This document shows positions 24,162 to 33,131 of a stretch of 64,000 nt of DNA, piece by piece. Numbering within the stretch: the stretch's first letter is position 1; each line of letters starts with the position of its first letter. Made by a program: the position numbers and the translations under genes. The stretch lies in NCBI GenBank assembly GCA_963821935.1, contig CAWGFM010000004.1:434001-498000 (forward strand), written 5' to 3'. Source of the DNA: JAOUEA01 sp963821935. GTDB lineage: Bacteria > Actinomycetota > UBA4738 > HRBIN12. Under the pieces are notes generated by a model. The model was not told the DNA's origin and ran no database searches. It was given only the letters and a program-made list of their open reading frames with translations.

Positions 24162-25306
24162 ACGTCCCCCTCCTGGTCCGTTCGTTCCGTGGACCCCTGC
24201 GATGCGCCAACGGACGCATCGACCGTTCTGTTGTTGCTGCGCCGCCAGATCAGGCGAACGGCCTTGCCCTGCACCTGTAGCGCCTCCATGGATGACGTGG
24301 TGAGGTTCTGTTGCATCACCACCAGCGTTGCCCCGGCATCCAACTGCACGATGTAGCGGGTCACCGCGCCGAGGTAGACGACTTCTCTCACCGTGCCCGT
24401 CGCGGTGCAATCGTCCGCTCCCACCGCGTCATCGGGCTCGCCCATCGCGATCTTCTCGGGACGGATCGTGAACGGCCGGGGATCACCCGCGATCGCGCGG
24501 GCCGCCTCCCCGTCCAGCACGTTCGACACGCCGACGAATCCGGCCACGAACCCGGTGGCCGGGCGTTCGTAGACCTCGGCAGGAGTTCCGACCTGCTCGA
24601 CCGCTCCGTGGTTGAACACCGCGAGGCGGTCGCTCATCGTGAGCGCCTCCTCCTGGTCGTGGGTGACGTAGACGAACGTCAGCCGCACGTCCTGCTGGAT
24701 CTCCTTCAACTCGATCTGCATCTGCTGTCGCAGCTTCAGGTCGAGCGCGCCGAGCGGCTCGTCCAGCAACAGCACGCGTGGGCGCAACACCAGCGCGCGG
24801 GCCAGCGCGACCCGTTGCCGTTGTCCACCGGAGAGCTGGCCGGGCTTGCGCGTGCCGTACCGTTCGAGGCGCACCATGGCCAGCGCCTCCTCCACGCGTG
24901 CCGATCGCTCCGACGTCGGGAGCTTCTGCACCTTGAGGCCGTAGCCGACGTTCTGCGCGACGGTCATGTGCGGGAACAACGCGTAGTCCTGGAACACCGT
25001 GTTCACGTCCCGTTGGTACGGCGGCAGACCCGCGACGTCGGCACCACCGAGCAGGATGCGTCCCTCGGTCGGCTGCTCGAAGCCCGCGATCATGCGCAGG
25101 CAGGTGGTCTTGCCCGAACCCGACGGCCCCAGCATGGAGAAGAACTCGCCTTCCTCGATCTCCAGGTCGACCCCGTCGACCGCCGTGACGTCGCCGAATC
25201 GCTTGACCACGTTCCGGAGGCTGACGGCCACGCCGTCGGCACCTGCGTGCGTCTTGCCGTTCGGAGCCGCGACCACAGCGGCATCACTCAAGCGGACTCC
25301 CCCCAT
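24158..25306 (-). CDS. ABC transporter ATPase, PotA-like
   Basis: 382-residue nucleotide-binding subunit that powers the importer. Walker A is GPSGSGKTTC, the signature is LSGGQRQRVALARAL, Walker B is LLLDEPLGALD, and the H-loop YVTHDQEEAL follows. A C-terminal TOBE-type regulatory domain lies at about 285-355. The start is the ATG at 25306; an extended reading frame upstream has no family match. It is first in an A-D-B-C gene order. Confidence 0.94.
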   Translation of the reverse strand: MGGVRLSDAAVVAAPNGKTHAGADGVAVSLRNVVKRFGDVTAVDGVDLEIEEGEFFSMLGPSGSGKTTCLRMIAGFEQPTEGRILLGGADVAGLPPYQRDVNTVFQDYALFPHMTVAQNVGYGLKVQKLPTSERSARVEEALAMVRLERYGTRKPGQLSGGQRQRVALARALVLRPRVLLLDEPLGALDLKLRQQMQIELKEIQQDVRLTFVYVTHDQEEALTMSDRLAVFNHGAVEQVGTPAEVYERPATGFVAGFVGVSNVLDGEAARAIAGDPRPFTIRPEKIAMGEPDDAVGADDCTATGTVREVVYLGAVTRYIVQLDAGATLVVMQQNLTTSSMEALQVQGKAVRLIWRRSNNRTVDASVGASQGSTERTDQEGDV

Positions 25307-25400
25307 GAACGTCGAGTCGTGCGGTGGACCCTCGTCGCGGAACGCGCCGCCAATCTTGACCCCCCCGAGCTCACACGGCAACACGACCCACCGTCTGACC

Positions 25401-26435
25401 TCACTCGGCCGCGTTGGCCGTTCCGACCAGTGTCGTGAGTTCGAGCCCACGCTGGCGCAACAGCCGGTCCAGTCCTCGAGCCATGGCGCTCGCCACCGAT
25501 GGTCCCTCATAGATCAGTCCCGAGTAGATCTGGACCGTGGCCGCGCCCTCCTGCAGGCAGGTCAAGGCATCGTCGGCGGTGAAGATGCCTCCGCAGGCGT
25601 TGATGGGGATCTGGTCATCGATCGCCTCACGCACGACATGGACGATGCGTGGGGTATGAGGCCACAGGGCCTTGCCGGACAGACCTCCCGACCCCACCGC
25701 GAGCCGGGGATCCGCGACCGCACGGGTGTTCGAACAGGTGATCGCATGTGCCCCCGCATCGCATGCGACCCGAGCCAGGGCCACGACCACCTCACGTTCG
25801 ACCGGTGTGAGGAACGGCGGCAGCTTCACCATGACCGGCATGGCCGTGCGTTCCCTGCAGCCGGTCACGAGCGTGCGAAGGTGCGCCTCGTTGTCGCGAT
25901 CGCGGCCCCACGAGACGTTCGGACAGCTGGCGTTCAGCTCGATGCCATCGGCATGCGCGGCCACCAGGTCCAGTGCAGCGAACACGTCGGCGGGCTCTTC
26001 GTCCGCCAGGCTCACGAACCGGGGTCCGTCTGACCGAAGGCCGTCGCGCTCCAGGTGGTGCGCGGCGACCTCGGCGCCCGGGTTCGGCAAGCCCATCGCG
26101 TTGACCATGGAGCGCGTCCGCGGCGAGCGCGCGATACGAGGTTCGGCGTTGCCCAACCTGGCGGCCCGGGTGATCGTGCCACCCACCGTGTAGCCGAACC
26201 CCATCCGTCCCAGGGCGCTCAAGTGAGCGCAGGTCTTGTCGAACCCTGCCGCGAGCCCGATCGGCGTCGCGAGCGGGACACCACAGAGCTGCGTGCGGAG
26301 GGCCAGAACATCGGCGGCGGCGCCAACGCGCGACCACGGGAGCGGCAGTCCGAGCAGCGTCGTGGCGAGGCGGTGGGCGGTCTCCGGTGGGAGCGAGAAG
26401 AACAGCGGGCGGCCGATGGCCGCGTACCAGCCCAT
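25401..26435 (-). CDS. pyrD: Dihydroorotate dehydrogenase (class-2-like with Cys nucleophile)
   Basis: 344-residue FMN enzyme of pyrimidine synthesis. The N-terminal region (PPETAHRLA through TPIGLAAGFDK) follows the membrane-associated, quinone-using class 2 layout, including an N-terminal helix pair. The active-site loop, however, reads ELNASCPN with Cys171, the base found in class 1 enzymes, where class 2 has Ser. The electron acceptor is therefore uncertain. The gene is divergent from pyrE with only 28 bases between start codons. Confidence 0.9.
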   Translation of the reverse strand: MGWYAAIGRPLFFSLPPETAHRLATTLLGLPLPWSRVGAAADVLALRTQLCGVPLATPIGLAAGFDKTCAHLSALGRMGFGYTVGGTITRAARLGNAEPRIARSPRTRSMVNAMGLPNPGAEVAAHHLERDGLRSDGPRFVSLADEEPADVFAALDLVAAHADGIELNASCPNVSWGRDRDNEAHLRTLVTGCRERTAMPVMVKLPPFLTPVEREVVVALARVACDAGAHAITCSNTRAVADPRLAVGSGGLSGKALWPHTPRIVHVVREAIDDQIPINACGGIFTADDALTCLQEGAATVQIYSGLIYEGPSVASAMARGLDRLLRQRGLELTTLVGTANAAE

Positions 26436-26463
26436 CGGTTCGACATCATGGCATCATGCGCGC

Positions 26464-26970
26464 GTGAACGACGACCTCGTCCGGCGCATGCGCGACGCGT
26501 CCGAGCTGCATGGGGACTTCGTCCTGTCCAGCGGCGAACGATCGTCGACGTACTTCGACAAATTCCGTTTCCTGACGCGAGCAGACCTGTTGCGGGAGCT
26601 GGCTGCCGAGGTGGCGACGATGCTGGCCCCCGGCACGAGCCTGCTGGGCGCTCCCGAGGGGGCCGCCATGCTGCTGGTGGCGGCGGTCTCCCTGCAGACG
26701 GGCCTGCCCGTGACCGTGGTCCGCAAGCAGGCGAAGGCGTACGGCACCCAGGCCCAGGTCGAAGGGGACGTCACGCCCGGCGCGATCACCACCATGCTCG
26801 AGGACGTGAGCACCACCGGCCACCAGGTGCGGCGCGCCGCCGAAGCCCTGACCGCGGCCGGTGCCGACGTCCGGCGGATCGTGCTGGCGATCGATCGAGG
26901 CGGCGCCGATGTGCTCCGCAACGCCGGCTACGAGGTCGAAGCCGTGGCCGTCCTCCGGCCCGCGGACTGA
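26464..26970 (+). CDS. pyrE: Orotate phosphoribosyltransferase
   Basis: 168-residue type I phosphoribosyltransferase. The PRPP-binding motif reads TTMLEDVSTTGHQV (about 107-120), and the KQAKAYGT loop near 87 carries the catalytic lysines. It adds ribose phosphate to orotate to make OMP, the step after PyrD. The GTG at 26464 is the start; an upstream ATG is out of frame. Other purine/pyrimidine phosphoribosyltransferases share the fold, but the divergent pyrD supports PyrE. Confidence 0.87.
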   Translation: MNDDLVRRMRDASELHGDFVLSSGERSSTYFDKFRFLTRADLLRELAAEVATMLAPGTSLLGAPEGAAMLLVAAVSLQTGLPVTVVRKQAKAYGTQAQVEGDVTPGAITTMLEDVSTTGHQVRRAAEALTAAGADVRRIVLAIDRGGADVLRNAGYEVEAVAVLRPAD

Positions 26971-26985
26971 CCACTTCCCGCAAGC

Positions 26986-27549
26986 TCAGAGGTGCTGCCA
27001 CTCGCGGTGCAGCATGGCGTAGATGATCTCGCTCTGCCACTCCTCCTTCACGAACTCGTTCTCGATCAGATGAGCTTCCGGTCGCATGCCGAGCTTCTCC
27101 AGGACGCGTGCCGACGAGATGTTCCGCGCCTCCACGTTCCCCACCACGCGATGCAGGCCCAGCTCCTCGAACGCGATCCGCAGGAGCTCCCGGGCTGCCT
27201 CGGTCGCGAAGCCATGGCCGTGATGGTCGGGGTGCACCACGAACCCGATCTCCCCTTGCGAGTGCTGCTCGCTCAGCACCCAGACGACGCAGTCGCCGAT
27301 CAACGCTCCACCGCCTCGCTGCACCATCGCGAAGCTGATCGCGTCACCGTCGCCGCGGATCGAACGGTTGCCGATCCTCTTCTCGAGGGCTCGTTGGACG
27401 TCGGTGTCGGTGTACCGCGGCTCGTACAGGAACCGCACCACGTCCTCCCGGCCGTAGATCGATGCGAGGTCGTCGAAGTCGGACGACTCGAAGGCACGCA
27501 GGAGGAGTCGGTCGGTCTGGACGGCCGCCGGGGGCGTGTATGGGTTCAC
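26986..27549 (-). CDS. RimJ/RimL-type GNAT acetyltransferase
   Basis: 187-residue acyltransferase of the RimJ/RimL group: TDRLLLRAFESSDFDDL at the N-terminus, the acetyl-CoA loop HPDHHGHGFATEAA and a C-terminal EARNISSARVLEKLGM block. The GTG start lies 18 bases after the stop of the methyltransferase gene. The substrate is unknown. Confidence 0.87.
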   Translation of the reverse strand: MNPYTPPAAVQTDRLLLRAFESSDFDDLASIYGREDVVRFLYEPRYTDTDVQRALEKRIGNRSIRGDGDAISFAMVQRGGGALIGDCVVWVLSEQHSQGEIGFVVHPDHHGHGFATEAARELLRIAFEELGLHRVVGNVEARNISSARVLEKLGMRPEAHLIENEFVKEEWQSEIIYAMLHREWQHL

Positions 27550-27567
27550 GGAAGCGCCGAACGCCGC

Positions 27568-28284
27568 TTAGGTGCGGACGCAGCGCCAGACGCGAAGGCT
27601 CCACAGCAGCCGGCTGCCCCGCTTGTGCAGGCTCAGCAGACCTTCCTTCATGAGGCGGGCCGTGGCGGCAGCCTTGGCGACAAGATCCGGGAGCGGGAAC
27701 TCGCGCTCGATGACGGGCTCCATGTTGTCGCCGAAGATGTCACGTGCCGCCACCAGGATGGCCTGTTCGTCCTGCAGGGTTCCGGTGGGCAGGTACAGCC
27801 GGCCTCCGGGGGCCAGCGTGTCCCCCAACGTGGCCAGCAGCTTGCGGGGAAGCTCGGACCCGGTCGGCCCACCCGCCGGCACCTTGTCGAACCACCCCGT
27901 GACGGCGGCGAGCTCGTCGGGGATGCCGGACACATCGCCGATGACGACGTCGGCCCGCACGTCGCGAACGGGTTCCAGCAGATCGCCCTGCCGGAACTCA
28001 CACACGCGGTCCAGGCCCAGTCGCTCGGCATTGGCCTTCGAGGTCTCCACAGCCGGCATGGACAGATCGCAGCCGAAGACCTTGGCAGCGCCCAGGCGGG
28101 CCGCGACGAACGCCAGCACGCCGCTGCCGCATCCCACGTCGACCACGGTGTCGCCGGGCGAGATCTCCAGCGCGTCGGCCAGGGTGCGACTGGTGCTGGT
28201 GGGGTTGAACACCCCGGGCGCCACGGACAGATCGAACGGGCCGGTGCGGCCCTTCCACTTGATCTCGGTCGTCACGCTGCTCAT
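27568..28284 (-). CDS. SAM-dependent methyltransferase
   Basis: 238-residue class I methyltransferase. Motif I VVDVGCGSGVLAF is at about 47-59, the acidic loop is in FGCDLSMPA, and motif IV is ADVVIGDVSG. The layout resembles protein or small-molecule methyltransferases related to PrmA. The C-terminal part (GLLSLHKRGSRLLWSLRVWRC) is basic and hydrophobic, so membrane association is possible. It is flanked by an acetyltransferase and a DUF309 gene on the same strand. Confidence 0.85.
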   Translation of the reverse strand: MSSVTTEIKWKGRTGPFDLSVAPGVFNPTSTSRTLADALEISPGDTVVDVGCGSGVLAFVAARLGAAKVFGCDLSMPAVETSKANAERLGLDRVCEFRQGDLLEPVRDVRADVVIGDVSGIPDELAAVTGWFDKVPAGGPTGSELPRKLLATLGDTLAPGGRLYLPTGTLQDEQAILVAARDIFGDNMEPVIEREFPLPDLVAKAAATARLMKEGLLSLHKRGSRLLWSLRVWRCVRT

Positions 28285-28319
28285 CTGCCCGGAGGCTACA
28301 CGCACGCGCCGTCGCGCGC

Positions 28320-28811
28320 CTAGACGTCGGGCGGATCGATGACCACATCGGCGCCCGGAACCAGCTCGCCCGACTCCACCAGCGCGGCATCGTGCTCCAG
28401 GCGCTCGTACAGCGTCTGGGTGTGGATGCCCCGATGACCATCGGGGTAGTGGACGATCCGGCCCGACGCTCGTCGCAGCAACGTGATGGTGCCGTGCACG
28501 TTGCCACGGAACAGATGCACGTAGCCGGCGCCCATCTGCGACAGGCCCTTGAAGAACTCCGCATCGCCGGTCCCGCGTGCCTGCTTCCATGCCGTCTCCC
28601 ACGCCTCGTGCGCGGGGAACCACCGTCCGGACCGGATGTACGCACAGCCGAGCTCGTGGTTGCGCTCCATGCTGAACGAGTCGTAGTCCTCCAGCTCCAG
28701 CACGTTCTCGGCGTCCCAGTCGAGCGGACGTCCCAGGGCGTCGCGTGGCCGCTCGGCCTTCTGACGCTTCTCGCTGGGGATGCCGGTCTTGCCGGTGGCT
28801 TCCTCGGGCAT
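28320..28811 (-). CDS. DUF309-domain protein
   Basis: 163-residue soluble protein. The central helical region (about 48-118) fits DUF309: FPAHEAWETAWKQ followed by FFKGLSQMGAGYVHLFRGN. The family is predicted to be metal-binding or hydrolase-like, but its function is unknown. The ATG has TAGCAT 6 bases upstream, a leaderless-type promoter, and is divergent from the sarcosine-oxidase-like gene. Confidence 0.8.
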   Translation of the reverse strand: MPEEATGKTGIPSEKRQKAERPRDALGRPLDWDAENVLELEDYDSFSMERNHELGCAYIRSGRWFPAHEAWETAWKQARGTGDAEFFKGLSQMGAGYVHLFRGNVHGTITLLRRASGRIVHYPDGHRGIHTQTLYERLEHDAALVESGELVPGADVVIDPPDV

Positions 28812-28817
28812 GACGCC

Positions 28818-28823
28818 ATGCTA
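28818..28823 (-). promoter_or_regulatory. -10 box of leaderless DUF309 transcript
   Basis: TAGCAT on the minus strand, 6 bases before the ATG of the DUF309 gene, with no Shine-Dalgarno. Confidence 0.5.
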
Positions 28824-28862
28824 CCGGCGAGCACGAGCGCAGTCGTGGCACACTCTGCGCAC

Positions 28863-30035
28863 ATGGGCGAGTCGTTCGACGTGATCGTCGTGGGTGGCGG
28901 CGGCATGGGTACGGCCACCGCGCGCGCGCTGGCCGGACGCGGACGCGAGACGCTGCTGCTCGAACGTTTCACCTTCGGGCATGCGAATGGAAGCTCGGGC
29001 GGCCCCACCAGGATCTTCCGGTTCATGTACCACACCCCGGGCTATGCCCGGATGGCGGTGGCAGCGCGTCCGGCCTGGGACGAGCTCCACGACGCCGGAG
29101 GCGAGGAGCTGCTGCGCATCACGGGAGGTCTCGACATCGGGGCCGCAGCGCTGCCGCGCGCCGAGGTGGTCGAGTCGGTCGGCGCGCCGGTCGTGCGGCT
29201 CCGACCGGGCGACGTCCATGAGCGCTGGCCCGACCTTCACCTTCCCGGCGATGCCGACGTCGTGTTCCAGCCGGACGGTGGTGTGCTCCGCGCATCGCGA
29301 ACCGTCCAGGTCCAGGCGCGATTGGCGGGCGAGGCCGGTGCGGATCTTCGGGAGGAGACCGTCGTCGCCTCGATAATGCCGACGGCAGAGGGCGCCGAAG
29401 TCATCACGGAGCAGGGCGAGGTGTTCTCGGCTCCCACCGTGGTGGTCACGGCGGGGCCATGGGCTGGTCCGCTGCTCACGACCGCCGGCATCGACCTGCC
29501 GCTCCGGCCGAGCCTGGAGCAGGCGACCTACTTCCGGCTCGAGCGTGGGGACCCGCCCGAGACACGCGCCGTCGACGACCGGCCTGCCGGACCGCTCCCC
29601 ACGATCATCGATTGGTTCTTCGACGAGGCACAGCCCCCGTACCTGGTCCCCGACCCGTTCGGCCCCGATCCGGGTGGGTTCAAAGTCGGTCTTCACCACT
29701 CAGGTCCGGCGACCGAAGCCGACACGCGATCCTTCGACGGCGATCCCGATCGTGTGGGCCGCGAACGGGCGTGGGTGGACGAGCACATCGATGCCGCCAG
29801 CCCCATCGGGCGAACCGATACCTGCTTGTACACCCTCACCCCGGACGAGGACTTCATCCTGGACCGCGTGGGCCCGGTGGTGGTGGCGTCGCCGTGCAGC
29901 GGTCACGGCTTCAAGTTCGTGCCGCTCTTCGGTCAGGTGATCGCCGATCTGGCCACCGGCGCCGCGCCCGCCTTCCCGCTGGAACCGTTCGCGATGGACC
30001 GGCCAGGCTTGCGATCACCGGCCTGGGGGCCTTAG
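28863..30035 (+). CDS. Monomeric sarcosine oxidase/N-methyltryptophan oxidase-like flavoprotein
   Basis: 390-residue FAD amine oxidase. The dinucleotide-binding loop GGGGMGTATA is near residue 11, followed by the SSGGPTRIFR segment of this family. Cys321 in TCLYTLTPDEDF aligns with the cysteine that covalently holds FAD in monomeric sarcosine oxidase, and PCSGHGFKF near 344 completes the flavin site. It should oxidise a secondary N-methyl amino acid and release formaldehyde and peroxide. The exact substrate is unknown. The stop overlaps the convergent marR stop. Confidence 0.9.
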   Translation: MGESFDVIVVGGGGMGTATARALAGRGRETLLLERFTFGHANGSSGGPTRIFRFMYHTPGYARMAVAARPAWDELHDAGGEELLRITGGLDIGAAALPRAEVVESVGAPVVRLRPGDVHERWPDLHLPGDADVVFQPDGGVLRASRTVQVQARLAGEAGADLREETVVASIMPTAEGAEVITEQGEVFSAPTVVVTAGPWAGPLLTTAGIDLPLRPSLEQATYFRLERGDPPETRAVDDRPAGPLPTIIDWFFDEAQPPYLVPDPFGPDPGGFKVGLHHSGPATEADTRSFDGDPDRVGRERAWVDEHIDAASPIGRTDTCLYTLTPDEDFILDRVGPVVVASPCSGHGFKFVPLFGQVIADLATGAAPAFPLEPFAMDRPGLRSPAWGP

Positions 30036-30481
30036 CCCGGGTCGTCGGGCACGTCGACCCCCGCCAACGTCTCCAGGGACCACCGGAGCGTCTCGTATCG
30101 ACGGGCTCCCAGCTCACGGCGGGTCCGGGTTTCCAGGGACTGGACGGCCCGGCGGCACTCGGTGGCACACCGGCGGCCCTTCGCGGTGAGACGGACCAGC
30201 TTGGCGCGTGCGTCGGACGGATCGGCGACCCTGCGGACGTAGCCGCGAACCTCCAACTCATCGATCGACAGCATCATGGCCTGCTTGGAGACCCCGGCAC
30301 GTGAGGACAGATCGGTGAGCCTGCTCCCGCTCCGCCGGTCCACGGTGAGGAAGACGACCGCGTGACCGGGCCGGACGTCGGGGTAGCCGCGGTCGGAGAG
30401 CGCGGCGTCGAGGTCGGTCGACAGCGCGCGGTGCGCGTCGAGCAGGAGCCTCGTCAGGTCGTTGCCATCCACGGGCAGCAT
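30032..30481 (-). CDS. MarR-family transcriptional regulator
   Basis: 149-residue dimeric winged-helix protein. The DNA-binding helix-turn-helix lies in LTDLSSRAGVSKQAMMLSIDELE (about 55-77), with the wing GYVRRVADPSDARAKLVRLT. It probably represses itself or neighbours in response to a small aromatic or lipophilic ligand. A 16-bp palindrome sits 3 bases before its start codon. It converges on the oxidase gene and is divergent from an acetyltransferase gene. Confidence 0.9.
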   Translation of the reverse strand: MLPVDGNDLTRLLLDAHRALSTDLDAALSDRGYPDVRPGHAVVFLTVDRRSGSRLTDLSSRAGVSKQAMMLSIDELEVRGYVRRVADPSDARAKLVRLTAKGRRCATECRRAVQSLETRTRRELGARRYETLRWSLETLAGVDVPDDPG

Positions 30482-30483
30482 CC

Positions 30484-30499
30484 TGCACGTCCTCGTGCA
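30484..30499. promoter_or_regulatory. Candidate MarR operator
   Basis: The palindrome tgcacg-tcct-cgtgca (6-bp arms, 4-base centre) lies just upstream of the marR start, in the 73-base region divergent from an acetyltransferase gene. The size and position fit MarR autoregulation. Binding is inferred. Confidence 0.4.
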
Positions 30500-30540
30500 C
30501 GACGGTCAACCGCCATGACCATCAAGGAACTGGGTGACGG

Positions 30541-30546
30541 TAGCCT
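30541..30546 (+). promoter_or_regulatory. -10 box of leaderless acetyltransferase transcript
   Basis: TAGCCT, then 8 bases, then the ATG of the acetyltransferase gene at 30555, with no Shine-Dalgarno between. Confidence 0.45.
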
Positions 30547-30554
30547 GTGCGACC

Positions 30555-31055
30555 ATGGCGGTCACCGTTCGCGAAGCCCTGCCGCACGAGTACGGCACCG
30601 CCGGACAGGTCACGTCCGAGGCCTATCGCGAGTTCGTGCGGCCGAACAGCGATTGGCCGCAATACCTGTCCATGATCGCCGACGTCACCGAACGTGCCGC
30701 CCGGACCACGATCTTGGTCGCGGTGGACGAACAGGATCGCATCCTCGGCAGCGCGACGTTGGAGCTGACCGGCCGCGTCGAGCCCGACGACGACCCGGCG
30801 CTGGACCCCGCCGAAGCTCACATCCGCATGGTGGGCGTGGCACCCGACCACCGCCGTCGCGGTATCGCACGCGACCTGATGCTGGCGTGCATCGCTCGGG
30901 CTCAGGCCGCCGGCAAGCGGTACATCACGCTCCACACGGCCCGCCGGATGGAGGCTGCCCAGCGCATGTACGGGTCGATGGGATTCGTCCGAGGACAAGA
31001 TCGAGTCGTCGGAGACGACTTCGTGCTGATGAGCTACCGGCTCGATCTGGACTGA
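30555..31055 (+). CDS. GNAT-family N-acetyltransferase
   Basis: 166-residue acyltransferase. The acetyl-CoA loop GVAPDHRRRGIARDLM is near 97-112, and the C-terminal block RRMEAAQRMYGSMGF is typical of GNAT enzymes. The preferred ATG at 30555 has a TAGCCT box 8 bases upstream. The gene stands alone between marR and an ABC exporter on the other strand. Confidence 0.88.
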   Translation: MAVTVREALPHEYGTAGQVTSEAYREFVRPNSDWPQYLSMIADVTERAARTTILVAVDEQDRILGSATLELTGRVEPDDDPALDPAEAHIRMVGVAPDHRRRGIARDLMLACIARAQAAGKRYITLHTARRMEAAQRMYGSMGFVRGQDRVVGDDFVLMSYRLDLD

Positions 31056-31070
31056 TCCGAGCGTCGTGCG

Positions 31071-33068
31071 CTACGCGGCGCCCGACCCACTGGCGGAACG
31101 CACCACTTCTCCGCTGGCCAAGATGACGCCGTCTTCGCACTCGGCCTGCACCAGACCCCCCCGGAACTGCTGCTGGTACAGCTGGGAGTAGAGCCCGCCT
31201 CGGGACAGCAGATCGTCGTGCGAGCCCTGCTCGACGATGCGCCCCCGATCGATGACGAAGATCACGTCGGCCTTCAAGATCGTCGACAGCCGGTGGGCGA
31301 TGGCGATCGTGGTGCGGTCCTGCATGAGCGGCTCGAGGGCTGCCTGTACCAACCGCTCCGACGTCGTGTCGAGCGAGGATGTGGCCTCGTCCAGGATCAG
31401 GATGCGGGGGTCCTTCAAGATCACGCGCGCGATCGCCAGGCGCTGCTTCTCGCCACCCGACATCTTGTAGCCGCGTTCGCCGACCACGGTGTCATAGCCC
31501 TCGGGCAGCTCGGCGATCCGATCGTGGATCGAGGCCGCCCGGGCCGCGGCTTCCAGTTGTTCCTGGGTCGCCTCCGGGCGCCCGTACAGCAGGTTGCGCC
31601 GGATGGTCGTGTGGAACAGATACGTCTCCTGGGTCACGACGCCGATGATCTCCCCCAGCGACTCCTGGGCGTACTCGCGGACGTCGAGGCCGTCGATCGC
31701 GACCCGTCCCTCCTGCACGTCGTAGAGGCGCGGCACCAGGTAGGTGATGGTGGTCTTGCCCGCCCCGCTAGGCCCTACCAGCGCCGCCAGCTGGCCGGGC
31801 TCGATGTGCAGCGACACGTCGTCGAGTGTCCAGGCACGCGGGATCTCGTTCGCGGTGTCGAGATCGACCGCTGCATCGGTGGGCGAGGTGGGCGTGGACC
31901 GTTCCGAGGGAGGGGCTTCGTACCGGAAACGCACGTGCTCCAGGGACACCTCGCCACGGACCGTTGACGGCTCGGGCCGGTGCGCGCCGGGCTTGTCCTG
32001 GATCTCGTGATCGAGGTCGAGGTATTCGAAGATGCGATCGAACAACGCGAACGAGCTCTGCACGTCGGTGGAGACCTGGAGCATGGAGCCGATCGGGAAG
32101 AACAGTCGAGCTTGCAGCGTGGTGAACGCCACGATGTCGCCGTAGTTGACGCTGCCGCCGTTGACCAGCACCCACCCGGAGACCAGGTACACCAGCGCGG
32201 GCGTGATCGAGAAGAAGGTGCCCACCACCGCGAAGAACGAGCGCCCGATCATGGTCTGGCGGATCTGGAACCCGGTGAGTCGCTGGTTCTCTTCTTGGAA
32301 CCGGCCGATCTCGTGCTGCTGGCGACCGAACGACTTGGACAACAGGATGCCGCTGACGCTGAGCGTCTCCTCGGTGATCGCCGTCATGTCGGCCATGGTC
32401 TTCTGCGTGCTGCTGGATACCTCGCGGCGCGCGCGACCCACCTTGACGGTGAGCCACAGGAACAACGGCAGCAACGCCAGCGACAGGACGGTGAGCGGCA
32501 CCGACAGGATGAACATGGCCACCAGCGTGCTGATGATCGTGACGACGTTGGCCAGCACGTTGGACGCCGTGTCGGTCACCACCGCCTGCACACCACCGAC
32601 GTCGTTGGCCAGGCGAGATTGGATCTCGCCGGTCCGGGTGGTGGTGAAGAACCGCAACGGCATGAACTGCAGGTGGGAGTACAGCGAGTTCCGGAGGTCC
32701 TGCATGACGCGAAGCCCCACCAGGTTGGCCATGTAGGTCTGGCCGATGCCGATGATGCTGGTGATGATCGGCACCGCCACCATGAGCCCCACGTACAGGT
32801 ACAGCAGTGGCAGGTTGGGGCAGGCCTGACCGGCGCAGTCGTTGGAGTTGGGCGGGTTGCCGAACAGGGCGTTGTTGAAGACCTTCGCGATCAGCAGGGG
32901 GTTGACGACGCCCAGTCCCGAGGTGATGACGATGGCCAAAGCCACCACTGCCACCTTCCACCGGTAGGGCCTGAAGATGGCCACGACGCGCCGCACGGTC
33001 TTGCGATCGACCGGGCGCTGGTCCTCATCCTCGGAAGGCACGGCGAAGAAGCTGTGGTGACGACCCAT
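31071..33068 (-). CDS. ABC exporter, fused membrane and ATPase domains
   Basis: 665-residue half-transporter of the type IV (lipid/multidrug) exporter class. The six-helix membrane domain spans about 25-345, with a short extracellular loop holding two cysteines (DCAGQAC). The ATPase domain begins near 380 with Walker A VGPSGAGKTT, signature KMSGGEKQRLAIARV and Walker B ILILDEATSSLD. It likely works as a homodimer. The cargo is unknown. TACCAT lies 6 bases before the ATG, suggesting a leaderless transcript. Confidence 0.93.
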   Translation of the reverse strand: MGRHHSFFAVPSEDEDQRPVDRKTVRRVVAIFRPYRWKVAVVALAIVITSGLGVVNPLLIAKVFNNALFGNPPNSNDCAGQACPNLPLLYLYVGLMVAVPIITSIIGIGQTYMANLVGLRVMQDLRNSLYSHLQFMPLRFFTTTRTGEIQSRLANDVGGVQAVVTDTASNVLANVVTIISTLVAMFILSVPLTVLSLALLPLFLWLTVKVGRARREVSSSTQKTMADMTAITEETLSVSGILLSKSFGRQQHEIGRFQEENQRLTGFQIRQTMIGRSFFAVVGTFFSITPALVYLVSGWVLVNGGSVNYGDIVAFTTLQARLFFPIGSMLQVSTDVQSSFALFDRIFEYLDLDHEIQDKPGAHRPEPSTVRGEVSLEHVRFRYEAPPSERSTPTSPTDAAVDLDTANEIPRAWTLDDVSLHIEPGQLAALVGPSGAGKTTITYLVPRLYDVQEGRVAIDGLDVREYAQESLGEIIGVVTQETYLFHTTIRRNLLYGRPEATQEQLEAAARAASIHDRIAELPEGYDTVVGERGYKMSGGEKQRLAIARVILKDPRILILDEATSSLDTTSERLVQAALEPLMQDRTTIAIAHRLSTILKADVIFVIDRGRIVEQGSHDDLLSRGGLYSQLYQQQFRGGLVQAECEDGVILASGEVVRSASGSGAA

Positions 33069-33074
33069 GCGTCC

Positions 33075-33080
33075 ATGGTA
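33075..33080 (-). promoter_or_regulatory. -10 box of leaderless ABC exporter transcript
   Basis: TACCAT on the minus strand ends 6 bases before the exporter ATG. No Shine-Dalgarno is present. Confidence 0.5.
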
Positions 33081-33131
33081 AGCGCGACAGGGGACACCGC
33101 TATTCCCACACGGCGCCGGCGCCGGGTTCGT

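Noticed and set aside
33111..33124. Palindrome cggcgccggcgccg after the first RTX gene as a terminator
   Set aside because: Short GC-only self-complementarity is expected in this base composition and no T-run follows.
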